Assembly: GCF_029893355.1 (NCBI RefSeq)
Contig: NZ_JARZAI010000009.1
Location: 124,001-188,000, forward strand
Direction of reading: 5' to 3'
Length of the DNA stretch: 64,000 nucleotides
From: Kitasatospora sp. MAA4
Lineage (GTDB): Bacteria > Actinomycetota > Actinomycetes > Streptomycetales > Streptomycetaceae
Positions 1-7,803 of this stretch are shown here, piece after piece; position 1 is the first letter of the stretch; every line of letters begins with the position of its first letter. The notes beneath the pieces were generated by a model, which saw nothing but the letters and a program-made list of their open reading frames with translations, made no database searches and was not told the DNA's origin. A program made the position numbers and the translations under genes.

Positions 1-24
1 GCGGCCCGGAGTTCAGGGGATGGG

Positions 25-1407
25 TCAGCCGCGGGCGGCCAGGTCGCGGGCCGCCTTGGCGCAGGCCAGAGCGATCTTGTCCTCGTTGACCGTGGTCAGG
101 TTGCCCTTCTCCACCACGGCGTTGCCGTTGACGAAGAGCACCGACAGCGGCGGCAGGGCGCCCAGCGTGAGCGCGGCCACCGGGTCGGCGATCGAGGAGT
201 GCATGATGCCGTCGATCTTCCACAGCGCCAGGTCGGCGAGCTTGCCGACCTCGATCGAGCCGATCTCGTTGTGCCGGCCGAGCACCCGGGCGCCGCCCAT
301 GGTGCCCAGGCGCAGCGAGCTGCGGGCGGTGAGCGCCTTCGGGCTGCCGTGCAGGCGGTTGATCAGCAGCGCGTTGCGCAGCTCGGTGCCGAGCTCACCC
401 GACTCGTTGGAGGCGGTGCCGTCCACGCCCAGGCCCACCGGCACGCCGGCCTTGAGCATGTCCGGGACGCGGGCGATGCCGGCCGCGAGGCGGGCGTTGG
501 AGGACGGGCAGTGCGCGACACCGGTGCCGGTCTCGGCGAACTTGGCGATGTCCGAGTCGTTCATGTGGACGCAGTGCGCCATCCAGACGTCCTCGCCCAG
601 CCAGCCGGTGGACTCGAAGTAGTCCGTCGGGCCCATCCCGAACAGCTCCTTGCAGAACTGCTCCTCCTCGGCCGTCTCCGAGCCGTGGGTGTGCAGCCGG
701 ACGCCCTTGCGGCGGGCCAGCACGGCGGCCTCGCGCATGAGTTCGGTGGAGACCGAGAACGGCGAGCAGGGCGCGATGGCGATCTGCAACATCGAGTCGA
801 AGGAGGCGTCGTGGTAGCGGTCCACGGCGGCCTCGGAGGCGATCAGGATGTCCTCGGTCTTCTCGACCGCGTGGTCCGGCGGCAGGCCGCCGTCCTTCTT
901 GCTGCGGTCCATCGAGCCGCGCAGCGCGGTGAAGCGCATGCCCAGTTCCTGGACGGCCTCGATCTCCGCGCCCAGGATGTCGCCGCCGTCCTTGGGGAAG
1001 ACGTAGTGGTGGTCGCTCGCGGTGGTGCAGCCGGACTTGAGCAGCGCGGCGGCCGAACCCTGCGCGGCGGCGTGCACGAGCTTGTCGTCGATCCGCGACC
1101 AGGTCGGGTAGAGCGCGACCAGCCAGTCGAAGAGGATGTTGTCCTGGGCCAGGCCCCGGGTGATCCACTGGTAGAAGTGGTGATGGGTGTTGACCAGGCC
1201 CGGCGTGATCAGGTGGCCCTCGCCGTTGATCCGGCGCACCACGTTGTCCAGCCACTGCGGGGCGGGGCCGTCGCCGACCGACTCGATCTTGTTGCCGAGG
1301 ATCACGACGTGGCCCCGGGCGTACTCGGTGTCGTTGGCGTCGACGGTGGCGATGGCGACGTTCTCGATCACGATCCGCTGGTCGGCGGGCGGAGGCTGGA
1401 CGGCCAT
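25..1407 (-). CDS. 8-oxoguanine deaminase-type amidohydrolase
   Basis: 460-aa cytoplasmic metal-dependent hydrolase of the guanine deaminase/AtzA-TrzN subgroup, most like actinobacterial 8-oxoguanine deaminases. Visible metal-site motifs are NTHHHFYQW near residue 75, HTHGSE near 240, MAHCVH near 275 and the catalytic-Asp segment GLGVDGTASNES near 328. It is the last gene of the leftward uraD-uraH-uricase operon, 178 bases after uricase, so deamination of a purine entering urate catabolism is likely. The ATG has AGGAGA just upstream. Exact substrate (8-oxoguanine, guanine or another amino-heterocycle) is inferred from family and context. Confidence 0.85.
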   Translation of the reverse strand: MAVQPPPADQRIVIENVAIATVDANDTEYARGHVVILGNKIESVGDGPAPQWLDNVVRRINGEGHLITPGLVNTHHHFYQWITRGLAQDNILFDWLVALYPTWSRIDDKLVHAAAQGSAAALLKSGCTTASDHHYVFPKDGGDILGAEIEAVQELGMRFTALRGSMDRSKKDGGLPPDHAVEKTEDILIASEAAVDRYHDASFDSMLQIAIAPCSPFSVSTELMREAAVLARRKGVRLHTHGSETAEEEQFCKELFGMGPTDYFESTGWLGEDVWMAHCVHMNDSDIAKFAETGTGVAHCPSSNARLAAGIARVPDMLKAGVPVGLGVDGTASNESGELGTELRNALLINRLHGSPKALTARSSLRLGTMGGARVLGRHNEIGSIEVGKLADLALWKIDGIMHSSIADPVAALTLGALPPLSVLFVNGNAVVEKGNLTTVNEDKIALACAKAARDLAARG

Positions 1408-1509
1408 GGTGTCTCTCCTAGGGAGCGGTGGGGGAGGAGCGACCGCCGTCGGAGCTATCGGGGTCCCGAGGGCGGGACGGCGGTACGAGAATCCCTCGGG
1501 ATGCGACGA

Positions 1510-1562
1510 CGCTCCGTACCGTCCGGGCCGCGGGGAGGCGGTTGCGGGGGCGGTACGGAGCG
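1510..1562. terminator. 12-bp inverted repeat between uricase and the deaminase
   Basis: CGCTCCGTACCG (1510-1521) and its exact complement (1551-1562) flank a 29-base G/C-rich loop in the gap between uricase and the amidohydrolase. No U tract follows. It could be a partial terminator or mRNA-processing hairpin lowering expression of the last gene, or a dyad bound by a protein. A directly repeated CAGGCGACCGG lies next to it at about 1573-1597. Confidence 0.45.
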
Positions 1563-1585
1563 AACCGCGTCGGTCAGGCGACCGG

Positions 1586-2500
1586 TCAGGCGACCGGGAT
1601 GACCGGGACGACGCCCTCGCGGTGCACGGTGCCCTCGATCAGGCCGTACATCCGGTCGGCGGCGTAGTACACCTCGTTGTCGTTCTTGAGGCCGAAGGGC
1701 TCCAGGTCGACGAGGAAGTGGTGCTTGTTGGGCAGCTCCAGGCGGACCTCGTCCACCTCGGCGCGGTTGTTCAGCACCCGGGTGCCCATCGCGTGCAGCG
1801 TCTGCTGCAGCGAGTAGGAGTAGGTCTCCGCGAACGCCTCCAGCATGTGGCGGCGCACGTGCGCGTAGGAGCGGTTCCAGTTCGGCTGGGCCTCGTCGTC
1901 CACGCCCGTGAAGGAGTACTTCCAGCGGGCCGTCACCTGGGTGGCCAGGATGCGGTCGTACGCCTCCTTCAGGGTGGTGTACTTGTCCTTGATGTAGCCC
2001 CAGAACTCGGAGTTCGTGGTGTTCATCACGACCAGGTCCTTCAGCCCGGAGATGACCTGGACGGTGGTGCCGTCGTAGGTGATCTCGCAGGTGCGGACCT
2101 CAGCGCCGTTGCGCGAGAAGGAGTGGCCGACCTCCTCCGAGCCGATGAAGCGCGAGGAGTTGTCCGGGGTCTTGATCCGGTCCCAGGTGTACTCCTCGAT
2201 CCGGATCCGGGCGCGGTGGATCGGCTCGTTGTTGTCCACGAAGTGCTTCGCCAGCGTGATGCCGAAAGCCTCCGCCGACTCGATGCCGTACTCCTTCGCG
2301 AACGCGAAGACGGTGTTCTTGGTGGTGTCGGTGGGCAGGCAGTTGGCGTTCGACCCGGTGAGGTGGACGTCGTCGAGGTCGCCGGAGAGGGCGACCGAGA
2401 CGTTCAGGTCCTTGATCTCGTGACGGGTGCTGTCACGGTAGACCCGGACGATCCGGTTCTCTGCCTTGCCGTACTGGTTCTGACCGAGCACGTGGGCCAT
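1586..2500 (-). CDS. uaO: Urate oxidase (uricase)
   Basis: 304-aa cofactor-free uricase oxidising urate to 5-hydroxyisourate with H2O2 as by-product. Recognised by the N-terminal GQNQYGKAENRIVRVYRD, the catalytic-Thr region PTDTTKNTVFAFAKEYGI near residues 57-75 and the C-terminal substrate loop with NKHHFLVDLEPFGLKN. Length matches the family. The ATG is preceded by AGGAG; the uraH stop lies 17 bases upstream. It sits third in uraD-uraH-uricase-deaminase. A catalase gene at 10508 in the same locus would remove its H2O2. Confidence 0.96.
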   Translation of the reverse strand: MAHVLGQNQYGKAENRIVRVYRDSTRHEIKDLNVSVALSGDLDDVHLTGSNANCLPTDTTKNTVFAFAKEYGIESAEAFGITLAKHFVDNNEPIHRARIRIEEYTWDRIKTPDNSSRFIGSEEVGHSFSRNGAEVRTCEITYDGTTVQVISGLKDLVVMNTTNSEFWGYIKDKYTTLKEAYDRILATQVTARWKYSFTGVDDEAQPNWNRSYAHVRRHMLEAFAETYSYSLQQTLHAMGTRVLNNRAEVDEVRLELPNKHHFLVDLEPFGLKNDNEVYYAADRMYGLIEGTVHREGVVPVIPVA

Positions 2501-2517
2501 GGCGTGGCTCCTAGGTT

Positions 2518-2853
2518 CTAGCTTCCGCGGTAGACGGAGTATCCGAAGGGGTTCAGCAGCAGCGGCACGTGGTAGTGCTGCTGCGCGGGCGCGACCGTGA
2601 AGACGATCGAGACCTCGGGGAAGAACGGCGCCTGCTCGGAACGGCCGGCGTAGTAGGCGGCGGTGTCGAACAGGAGCCGGACGACCGAGCCCGCCTCCAC
2701 GGCCGGCAGGTCCTTGGCCCGGCCGTCGGAGTCCGTGGCGGAGGTGCCGAGCACCTTCCAGCCACCCTCGGTGTTCAGTGCGAGCTCGACCGGGACACCC
2801 TCGGCCGGGCGGCCGAGGCTGGTGTCGAGCACGTGCGTGGAGATGCCAGTCAT
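2518..2853 (-). CDS. uraH: 5-hydroxyisourate hydrolase (transthyretin-like)
   Basis: 111-aa transthyretin-related protein hydrolysing 5-hydroxyisourate to OHCU, the second step after uricase. The N-terminus STHVLDTSLGRPAEGVPVEL and the C-terminal tetrapeptide YRGS are family hallmarks; the catalytic His and Arg regions (HVLD; HYHVPLLLNPFGYS) are visible. It lies 44 bases after uraD and 17 bases before uricase, so it is almost certainly co-transcribed. Length is normal and no signal peptide is seen. Confidence 0.96.
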   Translation of the reverse strand: MTGISTHVLDTSLGRPAEGVPVELALNTEGGWKVLGTSATDSDGRAKDLPAVEAGSVVRLLFDTAAYYAGRSEQAPFFPEVSIVFTVAPAQQHYHVPLLLNPFGYSVYRGS

Positions 2854-2897
2854 GGCTTAAGTGACCTTACTGGTAGCAGGACTGACAATGTGTCAGA

Positions 2898-3428
2898 TCA
2901 GCTGGTGGTCTCGTCCAACAGGCGGTTGAGACGGATGTCGTTGATCTTGCGGAGCTCGCCGCGGACGATCTCGGCCTCGGTGGCCGCGTCGTTGGGGAAC
3001 CGCTCGCGCAGCGCGTCCAGCATGGTGGCCGCGGTGCGCCCGGTGGCGCAGATCAGGAAGACGTGGCCGAACTTCGCCTCGTAGGCGGCGTTGGCCTCGT
3101 GCAGTTCATCGAGGAGCGCGGAGTCCACTCCGTGGATGCCGGCCTGCTCGCGCTCGGAGGTGGCGTCGCCCGGCTTGGGCTTGCCGATCCGGGCGTGGCC
3201 GGCCATGGCGTCGCCGAGGTCGGTGACCGAGAGTCCCGCCATGGCCGTCAGGTTGGCCGTGAGCAGGGCGTGGCGGTCGGACCAGGGCCGGGCGGCCGCG
3301 ACGGCGGCGGCCCAGGCGGGGCTGGAGCAGACCTCCAAGAGGTGCTTCTCCAGCTCGGCGGCCGGAGCCGCCGCCAGCGCCTGGAGGGCGTTGGCTGCGT
3401 CGGACGACGCGTGGGGGTGGTTGGTCAC
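2898..3428 (-). CDS. uraD: OHCU decarboxylase
   Basis: 176-aa 2-oxo-4-hydroxy-4-carboxy-5-ureidoimidazoline decarboxylase giving S-allantoin, third step of urate breakdown. Seen: HARIG with the catalytic His near residue 85, the substrate-binding FGHVFLICATGRTA near 132-145, and the C-terminal EIVRGELRKINDIRLNRLL. The frame is open further upstream, but GTG at 3426-3428 is chosen because AGGAGG lies 7-8 bases before it and the family begins here. First gene of the leftward urate operon; its promoter overlaps a 15-bp inverted repeat (3488-3502). Confidence 0.93.
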   Translation of the reverse strand: MTNHPHASSDAANALQALAAAPAAELEKHLLEVCSSPAWAAAVAAARPWSDRHALLTANLTAMAGLSVTDLGDAMAGHARIGKPKPGDATSEREQAGIHGVDSALLDELHEANAAYEAKFGHVFLICATGRTAATMLDALRERFPNDAATEAEIVRGELRKINDIRLNRLLDETTS

Positions 3429-3462
3429 GGGTGGACCTCCTGAAGAGTGGTGCCACCCGCAA

Positions 3463-3502
3463 AAGCTAGATCCACCACCCCCGGCCGTCAACACTTTGTT
3501 GA
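3463..3502 (-). promoter_or_regulatory. Promoter of the urate operon with overlapping 15-bp operator
   Basis: On the minus strand a -35 TTGACG (3486-3491), a 17-base spacer and a -10 TAGCTT (3463-3468) form a good vegetative promoter about 35 bases before the uraD GTG. A perfect 6-3-6 inverted repeat TCAACA-CTT-TGTTGA (3488-3502) overlaps the -35 box, the position expected for a repressor site. A close copy lies at 4337-4351 and a degenerate one at 7733-7747. The IclR protein at 12192 is the obvious candidate ligand; that assignment is inference. Confidence 0.7.
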
Positions 3503-3603
3503 AGCCTTGGTGGTTACGTTTCGAACCACCGGGTGTCACCGGGCGGTTTCGTGTGTGATCCGCCAAGTGTGCCGGGGTGCGGCCGTCGGTGAGACTGGCC
3601 TGG

Positions 3604-3987
3604 TCAGTCGGCCTTCGGGCCGTCGACCTGTCGGTTCAGGTAGTTGTACACCGTGAACCGGCTGACGCCCAGCGCGGACGCCACGGTCTCAACCCCGTGT
3701 CGGACGGTGAAGGCGCCGCGTTCCTCCAACAGGGCGACGACGCGCTGCTTCTCGAGCCGATCGAGCTCGGTGAGCGGGCGGCCGTCGAACTGGCGGGTCA
3801 TCTCGGCGAGCAGTCGGTCGAGGGCGTTGCTGAGGTGCGGGAGGCGGACGGCCACGGCCGGAACGCCCTCCCACTCCAGGATGACGTCGTCGGGCTTGGC
3901 CTCGTCCATTGCGAGGGCCGTCGCACCGACGGCGTCGAGCAGCGGCTTTATCGCCGCGGTGAGCGGGTGTTCCAAGGCGTCGGTCAT
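3604..3987 (-). CDS. Small helix-turn-helix protein (YheO/DauR-type HTH)
   Basis: 127-aa probable DNA-binding protein. The C-terminal third, FTVRHGVETVASALGVSRFTVYNYLNR (residues about 92-120), is a HTH of the kind ending YheO/DauR-family regulators; the N-terminal half shows no PAS domain I can identify, so it is shorter than classical YheO proteins. Its ATG overlaps the stop of the upstream thiamine-binding gene (TGATG), indicating translational coupling. Placement between the urate and glyoxylate genes suggests a local regulator, but no target can be read from the sequence. Confidence 0.75.
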   Translation of the reverse strand: MTDALEHPLTAAIKPLLDAVGATALAMDEAKPDDVILEWEGVPAVAVRLPHLSNALDRLLAEMTRQFDGRPLTELDRLEKQRVVALLEERGAFTVRHGVETVASALGVSRFTVYNYLNRQVDGPKAD

Positions 3988-4247
3988 CAGGTACCCACTC
4001 CTTCCGGGGCATCGGGGACCACGCTGACCTGGAAGGAGATCCGGCTCGCGCCGGCTTCCAGGCTCTCGCGCAGCAGTCGGTCCACTGCGGTCAGGACCTG
4101 GTCGGCGGCGCCCTCGGCGCTGGTGCCGAACGGGCCGACCGAGACGGCCAGGCCCGCTTCGTCCACCGCTCGGCGGGCCGCGACCGCATGGTCCGGGAAG
4201 TTGACCAGTTCGAACGGTTCTGTCGTGAACTCCACCATCAATCGCAC
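3987..4247 (-). CDS. Thiamine-binding protein of the MTH1187/YkoF family
   Basis: 86-aa protein matching short MTH1187-type thiamine-binding proteins (formerly DUF77): N-terminal VEFTTEPFELVNFPDHAV, central VSVGPFGTSAEGAADQVL, C-terminal SRISFQVSVV. GTG at 4245-4247 or the in-frame ATG at 4236-4238 could start it. It overlaps the following HTH gene by one base. Thiamine binding is the family assignment; its link to the surrounding pathway might be that glyoxylate carboligase and related enzymes need thiamine diphosphate, which is only inference. Confidence 0.7.
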   Translation of the reverse strand: MRLMVEFTTEPFELVNFPDHAVAARRAVDEAGLAVSVGPFGTSAEGAADQVLTAVDRLLRESLEAGASRISFQVSVVPDAPEGVGT

Positions 4248-4336
4248 CCGCTCACTGTAGCGAGCGGCTGGTGGGACGGGAGTGGCTGGTCGATCAAACA
4301 GTCGACCGGCCACCCGGGGCAATGGTTTCGGCCTCT

Positions 4337-4364
4337 TCAACAAATTGTTGCGGCGGTCTTGACA
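4337..4364 (+). promoter_or_regulatory. Second inverted repeat and -35 box upstream of hyi
   Basis: TCAACA-AAT-TGTTGC (4337-4351) matches the uraD operator at 11 of 12 arm positions. A perfect -35 TTGACA follows at 4359-4364; the -10 about 17 bases on (around CCATGC, 4382) is weak. The repeat sits in the divergent gap between the thiamine-binding gene and hyi and could act on both. Confidence 0.6.
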
Positions 4365-4457
4365 CCTCATCGAGTCCCCGGCCATGCTTCCACCAAGCAG
4401 AATCCCTCTTCCGCATCATGGAAGTTGAGGATGTCGGAAGAGTGAAAGGTGATTGAC

Positions 4458-5306
4458 GTGACTGCCGCTTCCCAGCACGCGTCCTTGAACGGCCGCGTCA
4501 CGGTCAACCTGTCGATCCTGTTCAGTGAGCTTCCGCTCCTGGAGCGTCCCGCCGCCGCCGCGGCCGCCGGCTTCACCGCCGCCGAGCTGTGGTGGCCCTT
4601 CGGCGCGGACCACACCCCCTCCGAGGCCGAGCTGGACGCGCTCCGCAAGGCCTTCACCGACGCCGGAGTGCAGCTCACCGGCCTCAACTTCCTGGACGAC
4701 CTGACCAAGGGCGCCAAGGGCGTCCTGTCGGTGCCCGCCGAGACCGAGCGCTTCCGGGAGAACATCCCGGTGGCCGTCGCGCTCGCCGGGTCGCTCGGCA
4801 CCAAGGCGCTCAACGCGCTCTACGGCAACCGCGTCGAGGGCGTCGACCCGGCCGAGCAGGACGCGCTCGCGCTGGAGAACCTCGTGCTGGCCGCCCGGGC
4901 CGCGCACGAGATCGGCGCGGTCCTGCTGATCGAGGCGCTCAACAAGGTCGACGCGCCGGACTACCCGCTGCACACCGCGAAGGCCGCCGTCGAGATCGTC
5001 GACAAGGTCAACGCCGCCACCGGGCTCGGCAACGCCACCTTCCTCTGCGACCTCTACCACCTGGCGGTGAACGGCGAGGACCTGACCGCCGTGATCGCCG
5101 ACCAGGTCGCCAAGACCGGTCACGTGCAGATCGCCGACTTCCCCGGCCGCAACGAGCCCGGCACCGGCGAGCTGGACTACGACGACCTCTTCGCCCGGCT
5201 CGACGCGGCCGGTTACGCAGGCCGCATCGGCCTGGAGTACCGCCCGTCGACCGGCGTCAGCGCCGACAGCTTCGAGTGGCTCCCGCGCGAGAACCGCGCC
5301 GGCTGA
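4458..5306 (+). CDS. hyi: Hydroxypyruvate isomerase
   Basis: 282-aa TIM-barrel isomerase interconverting hydroxypyruvate and tartronate semialdehyde. Family signatures are AAAGFTAAELWWPF near residue 35, LNFLDDLTKGAKGVLSVP, LLIEALNKVDAPDYPLH near 155 (metal-binding Glu), CDLYHLAVNGEDL and GRIGLEYRPS. GTG at 4458 is chosen because GAAAGG lies 8 bases upstream; a second in-frame GTG at 4449 is poorly placed. First of three glyoxylate-assimilation genes (hyi-glxR-glxK). Glyoxylate carboligase, which normally makes the substrate, is not in the window. Confidence 0.93.
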   Translation: MTAASQHASLNGRVTVNLSILFSELPLLERPAAAAAAGFTAAELWWPFGADHTPSEAELDALRKAFTDAGVQLTGLNFLDDLTKGAKGVLSVPAETERFRENIPVAVALAGSLGTKALNALYGNRVEGVDPAEQDALALENLVLAARAAHEIGAVLLIEALNKVDAPDYPLHTAKAAVEIVDKVNAATGLGNATFLCDLYHLAVNGEDLTAVIADQVAKTGHVQIADFPGRNEPGTGELDYDDLFARLDAAGYAGRIGLEYRPSTGVSADSFEWLPRENRAG

Positions 5307-5360
5307 CCCTCAGCTCTTCGTCACCCCTCCTCCCCGCCCCGCTACGAAGGGAACAGCGCT

Positions 5361-6257
5361 GTGAGCGCCACCCCCCGCACCATCGCATTCATCGGCCTCG
5401 GCATCATGGGCAGCCCGATGGCCGCCAACCTGGTCAAGGCCGGCCACACCGTCACCGGCTTCAACCTGGAGCAGTCCGCCATCGACGCCCTGGTGGCGGC
5501 CGGCGGCAAGGGTGCGACCAGCATCGCCGACGCGGTCGCCGGCGCCGACGTGATCATCACCATGGTCCCGGCCGACCCGCACGTCGAGCAGGTCATCCTC
5601 GGCGAGGGCGGTGTCCTGGAGAACGCCAAGGCCGGCTCGCTCGTGATCGACATGAGCAGCATCACCCCGCAGACCTCGATCAAGGTCGCCGCCGCCGCCG
5701 CAGAGAAGGGCATCCGCACCCTGGACGCCCCGGTCTCCGGTGGCGAGGCCGGCGCGATCGAGGCCGTCCTGTCCATCATGGTCGGTGGCGAGGCGGCGGA
5801 CTTCGCCGAGGCCAAGCCGCTCTTCGACGCGCTGGGCACCACGGTCATCCACGTCGGCCCGGCCGGCGCCGGCCAGACCGTGAAGGCCGCCAACCAGCTC
5901 ATCGTGGCCGTGAACATCCAGGTCGTGGCCGAGGCCGTGGTCTTCCTGGAGAACGCGGGCGTCGACCTGGGTGCTGCGCTGGACGTCCTCGCGGGCGGCC
6001 TGGCCGGCTCCACCGTGCTGAACCGCAAGAAGGCCAACATGGTCAACCGCGAGTTCGCCCCGGGCTTCCGGATCGACCTGCACCACAAGGACATGGGCAT
6101 CGTCACGGCCGCCGCGCGCGCCGTCGAGGCCCCGCTGCCGGTCGGCTCGCTCGTCGCCCAGCTGGTCGCCTCGGCCCGCGCCAACGGTGACGGCTCGCTG
6201 GACCACTCGGCCCTGCTGCGCGGCGTCGAGCGCCTCGCGGGCCGCACGGTCAAGTAA
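5361..6257 (+). CDS. glxR: 2-hydroxy-3-oxopropionate (tartronate semialdehyde) reductase
   Basis: 298-aa beta-hydroxyacid dehydrogenase reducing tartronate semialdehyde to D-glycerate. Seen: N-terminal Rossmann motif FIGLGIMGSPMAANLVKAGH, substrate motif DAPVSGGEAGA near residue 125, catalytic-Lys helix GAGQTVKAANQLIV near 172 and the C-terminal HHKDMGIV. GTG start with GAAGGGA upstream. It follows hyi by 54 bases in the same direction and precedes glycerate kinase. Cytoplasmic, NAD(P)H-dependent. Confidence 0.95.
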   Translation: MSATPRTIAFIGLGIMGSPMAANLVKAGHTVTGFNLEQSAIDALVAAGGKGATSIADAVAGADVIITMVPADPHVEQVILGEGGVLENAKAGSLVIDMSSITPQTSIKVAAAAAEKGIRTLDAPVSGGEAGAIEAVLSIMVGGEAADFAEAKPLFDALGTTVIHVGPAGAGQTVKAANQLIVAVNIQVVAEAVVFLENAGVDLGAALDVLAGGLAGSTVLNRKKANMVNREFAPGFRIDLHHKDMGIVTAAARAVEAPLPVGSLVAQLVASARANGDGSLDHSALLRGVERLAGRTVK

Positions 6258-6554
6258 CCCGCTAAGGGTTTACCTCTCTGAACTCCTCCTGGTGGCGTGT
6301 ACCTGTCCGGTCGTGCCCGCGTCACCAGGAGGGCCTTATCGGTCAGCGGGGCGGTGGTGCTCATCCTTGCCCCGCTGACCGTGCCAACCGGCGGCGTCGC
6401 GCACTTCGGTCGTGCAGGCGCCGCCCGGCCCCCTCCCTCGCCGAGGGGAGCCTCCCGTACGTCGGAAGCGGGACGGGAGGAACGGCGGGGAGGGGGTCGC
6501 ACCCCGATCATTGAGAGCACGTCACCCAGCGCCACTCGGAAGTGAGGCCCCACC
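6258..6554. other. Gap between glxR and glxK with hairpins
   Basis: About 300 bases with no convincing gene; a short frame here has poor codon bias. Near glxR, AACCC and GGGTT (6256-6270) form a small hairpin. A perfect 8-bp inverted repeat CCTCCCGT/ACGGGAGG lies at 6451-6458 and 6473-6480 with a 14-base loop and no U tract, so glxK may have partly independent expression. No clear promoter was found. Confidence 0.4.
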
Positions 6555-7694
6555 ATGCCCGCCACCCCCACCCAGGGCCACGTGGTCGTAGCTCCCGACA
6601 AGTTCAAGGGCACCCTGGAGGGCGCCGAGGTCGCCGCCCGCCTGGCGGCCGGCATCCGCAGGGTCGCGCCGCATCTGGAGATCCGCGAACTCCCGGTCGC
6701 CGACGGCGGCGAGGGCACCCTGGCCGCCGCACTGGCGGCCGGCTTCACCCGGATCCCCGCCAAGGTGGCCGGTCCCACCGGCCTGCCGGTGGACGCCGCG
6801 ATCGCCGTCAAGGGCGACACCGCCGTGGTCGAACTCGCGCTGGCCTCCGGCCTGGCCCGACTCCCCGGCGGCCGCACCGCGCCGCTGGCGGCCGGCTCCT
6901 ACGGGGTCGGCCAGCTGATCGGCCGGGCGGTGAGCCTGGGGGCCAAGCGCATCGTGCTGGGCCTGGGCGGCAGCGCCTGCACCGACGGCGGCGCCGGCAT
7001 GGTCCAGGCGCTGGGCGCCAGTCTGCTGGACTCGGAGGGCGTCGAACTGCCCCCCGGCGGTGCGGCCCTGCGCCGGCTGCACCGCATCGACCCGGTCCTG
7101 GTGGCCAAGACGCTCAAGGGCGTCGAGGTCGTGGTGGCCTGCGACGTGGACAACCCGTTGCTCGGCCCGCGCGGTGCCACCGCCGTCTACGGTCCGCAGA
7201 AGGGCGCGGACGGCGAGGACCTGCTGGTTCTGGAGGCCGGTCTGACCCGCTGGGCGGACGTGGTCGCGGCCAGTACGGGTGAGGACTTCCGAGACGCCCC
7301 CGGCGCCGGGGCCGCAGGAGGGGTCGGCTTCGCCGCCCTGGCCCTGCTCGGCGCCACCATGCGGCCCGGCATCGAGCTCCTGCTCGAACTGCTGGGCTTC
7401 GACGAGGCCGTGCGTGGGGCACGCCTGGTCGTGACCGGCGAGGGTTGCCTGGATGCCCAGACGCTCCATGGCAAAGCTCCCGCCGGCGTTGCCGCGGCGG
7501 CCACTGGGGCGGGGGTTCCGGTGGCCGCTGTGGCCGGACGGCTCGAACTGTCGGAGAGCGAGTGGCGCGGGGCCGGTTTCGTCGCCGCGTACGCGCTCAC
7601 CGACCTGGCCGAGCAGCCCGGCGACAGCCTGACCAGGGCCGCGGAACTGGCCGAGGTCGCGGGGGAGCGACTGGCGGCTGACCTGCTGGCGTAG
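6555..7694 (+). CDS. glxK: Glycerate kinase
   Basis: 379-aa glycerate kinase (GarK/GlxK family, glycerate 2-kinase type) phosphorylating D-glycerate, last step of glyoxylate assimilation. Recognised by VVAPDKFKGTLEGAEVAARLAAGI at residues 10-33, PVADGGEGTL near 50, LGLGGSACTDGGAGM near 138 and the C-terminal VTGEGCLDAQTLHGKAP. Length is normal. It ends just before the allB promoter. Together with hyi and glxR it funnels glyoxylate-derived C3 units into 2-phosphoglycerate. Confidence 0.95.
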   Translation: MPATPTQGHVVVAPDKFKGTLEGAEVAARLAAGIRRVAPHLEIRELPVADGGEGTLAAALAAGFTRIPAKVAGPTGLPVDAAIAVKGDTAVVELALASGLARLPGGRTAPLAAGSYGVGQLIGRAVSLGAKRIVLGLGGSACTDGGAGMVQALGASLLDSEGVELPPGGAALRRLHRIDPVLVAKTLKGVEVVVACDVDNPLLGPRGATAVYGPQKGADGEDLLVLEAGLTRWADVVAASTGEDFRDAPGAGAAGGVGFAALALLGATMRPGIELLLELLGFDEAVRGARLVVTGEGCLDAQTLHGKAPAGVAAAATGAGVPVAAVAGRLELSESEWRGAGFVAAYALTDLAEQPGDSLTRAAELAEVAGERLAADLLA

Positions 7695-7732
7695 CGGGTC
7701 CGCTAGTTTTCGGACAGTAGTACTTTCCTACA

Positions 7733-7762
7733 TTGACGTTTTGTTGAAGGCGGGCCTAGGCT
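7733..7762 (+). promoter_or_regulatory. allB promoter with degenerate operator
   Basis: TTGACG (7733-7738), an 18-base spacer and TAGGCT (7757-7762) form a likely promoter about 40 bases before allB. TTGACG-TTT-TGTTGA (7733-7747) keeps the right arm of the uraD/hyi repeat perfectly and 3 of 6 left-arm bases, and overlaps the -35 box as at uraD. Confidence 0.55.
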
Positions 7763-7803
7763 CCGAGCCACCCCCACCTGATACCCCCACTCCGGAGGTC
7801 TAG

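Noticed and set aside
199..1602. 467-codon plus-strand frame over the deaminase gene
   Set aside because: Shadow of a strongly recognised minus-strand enzyme; no ribosome site, low-complexity product.
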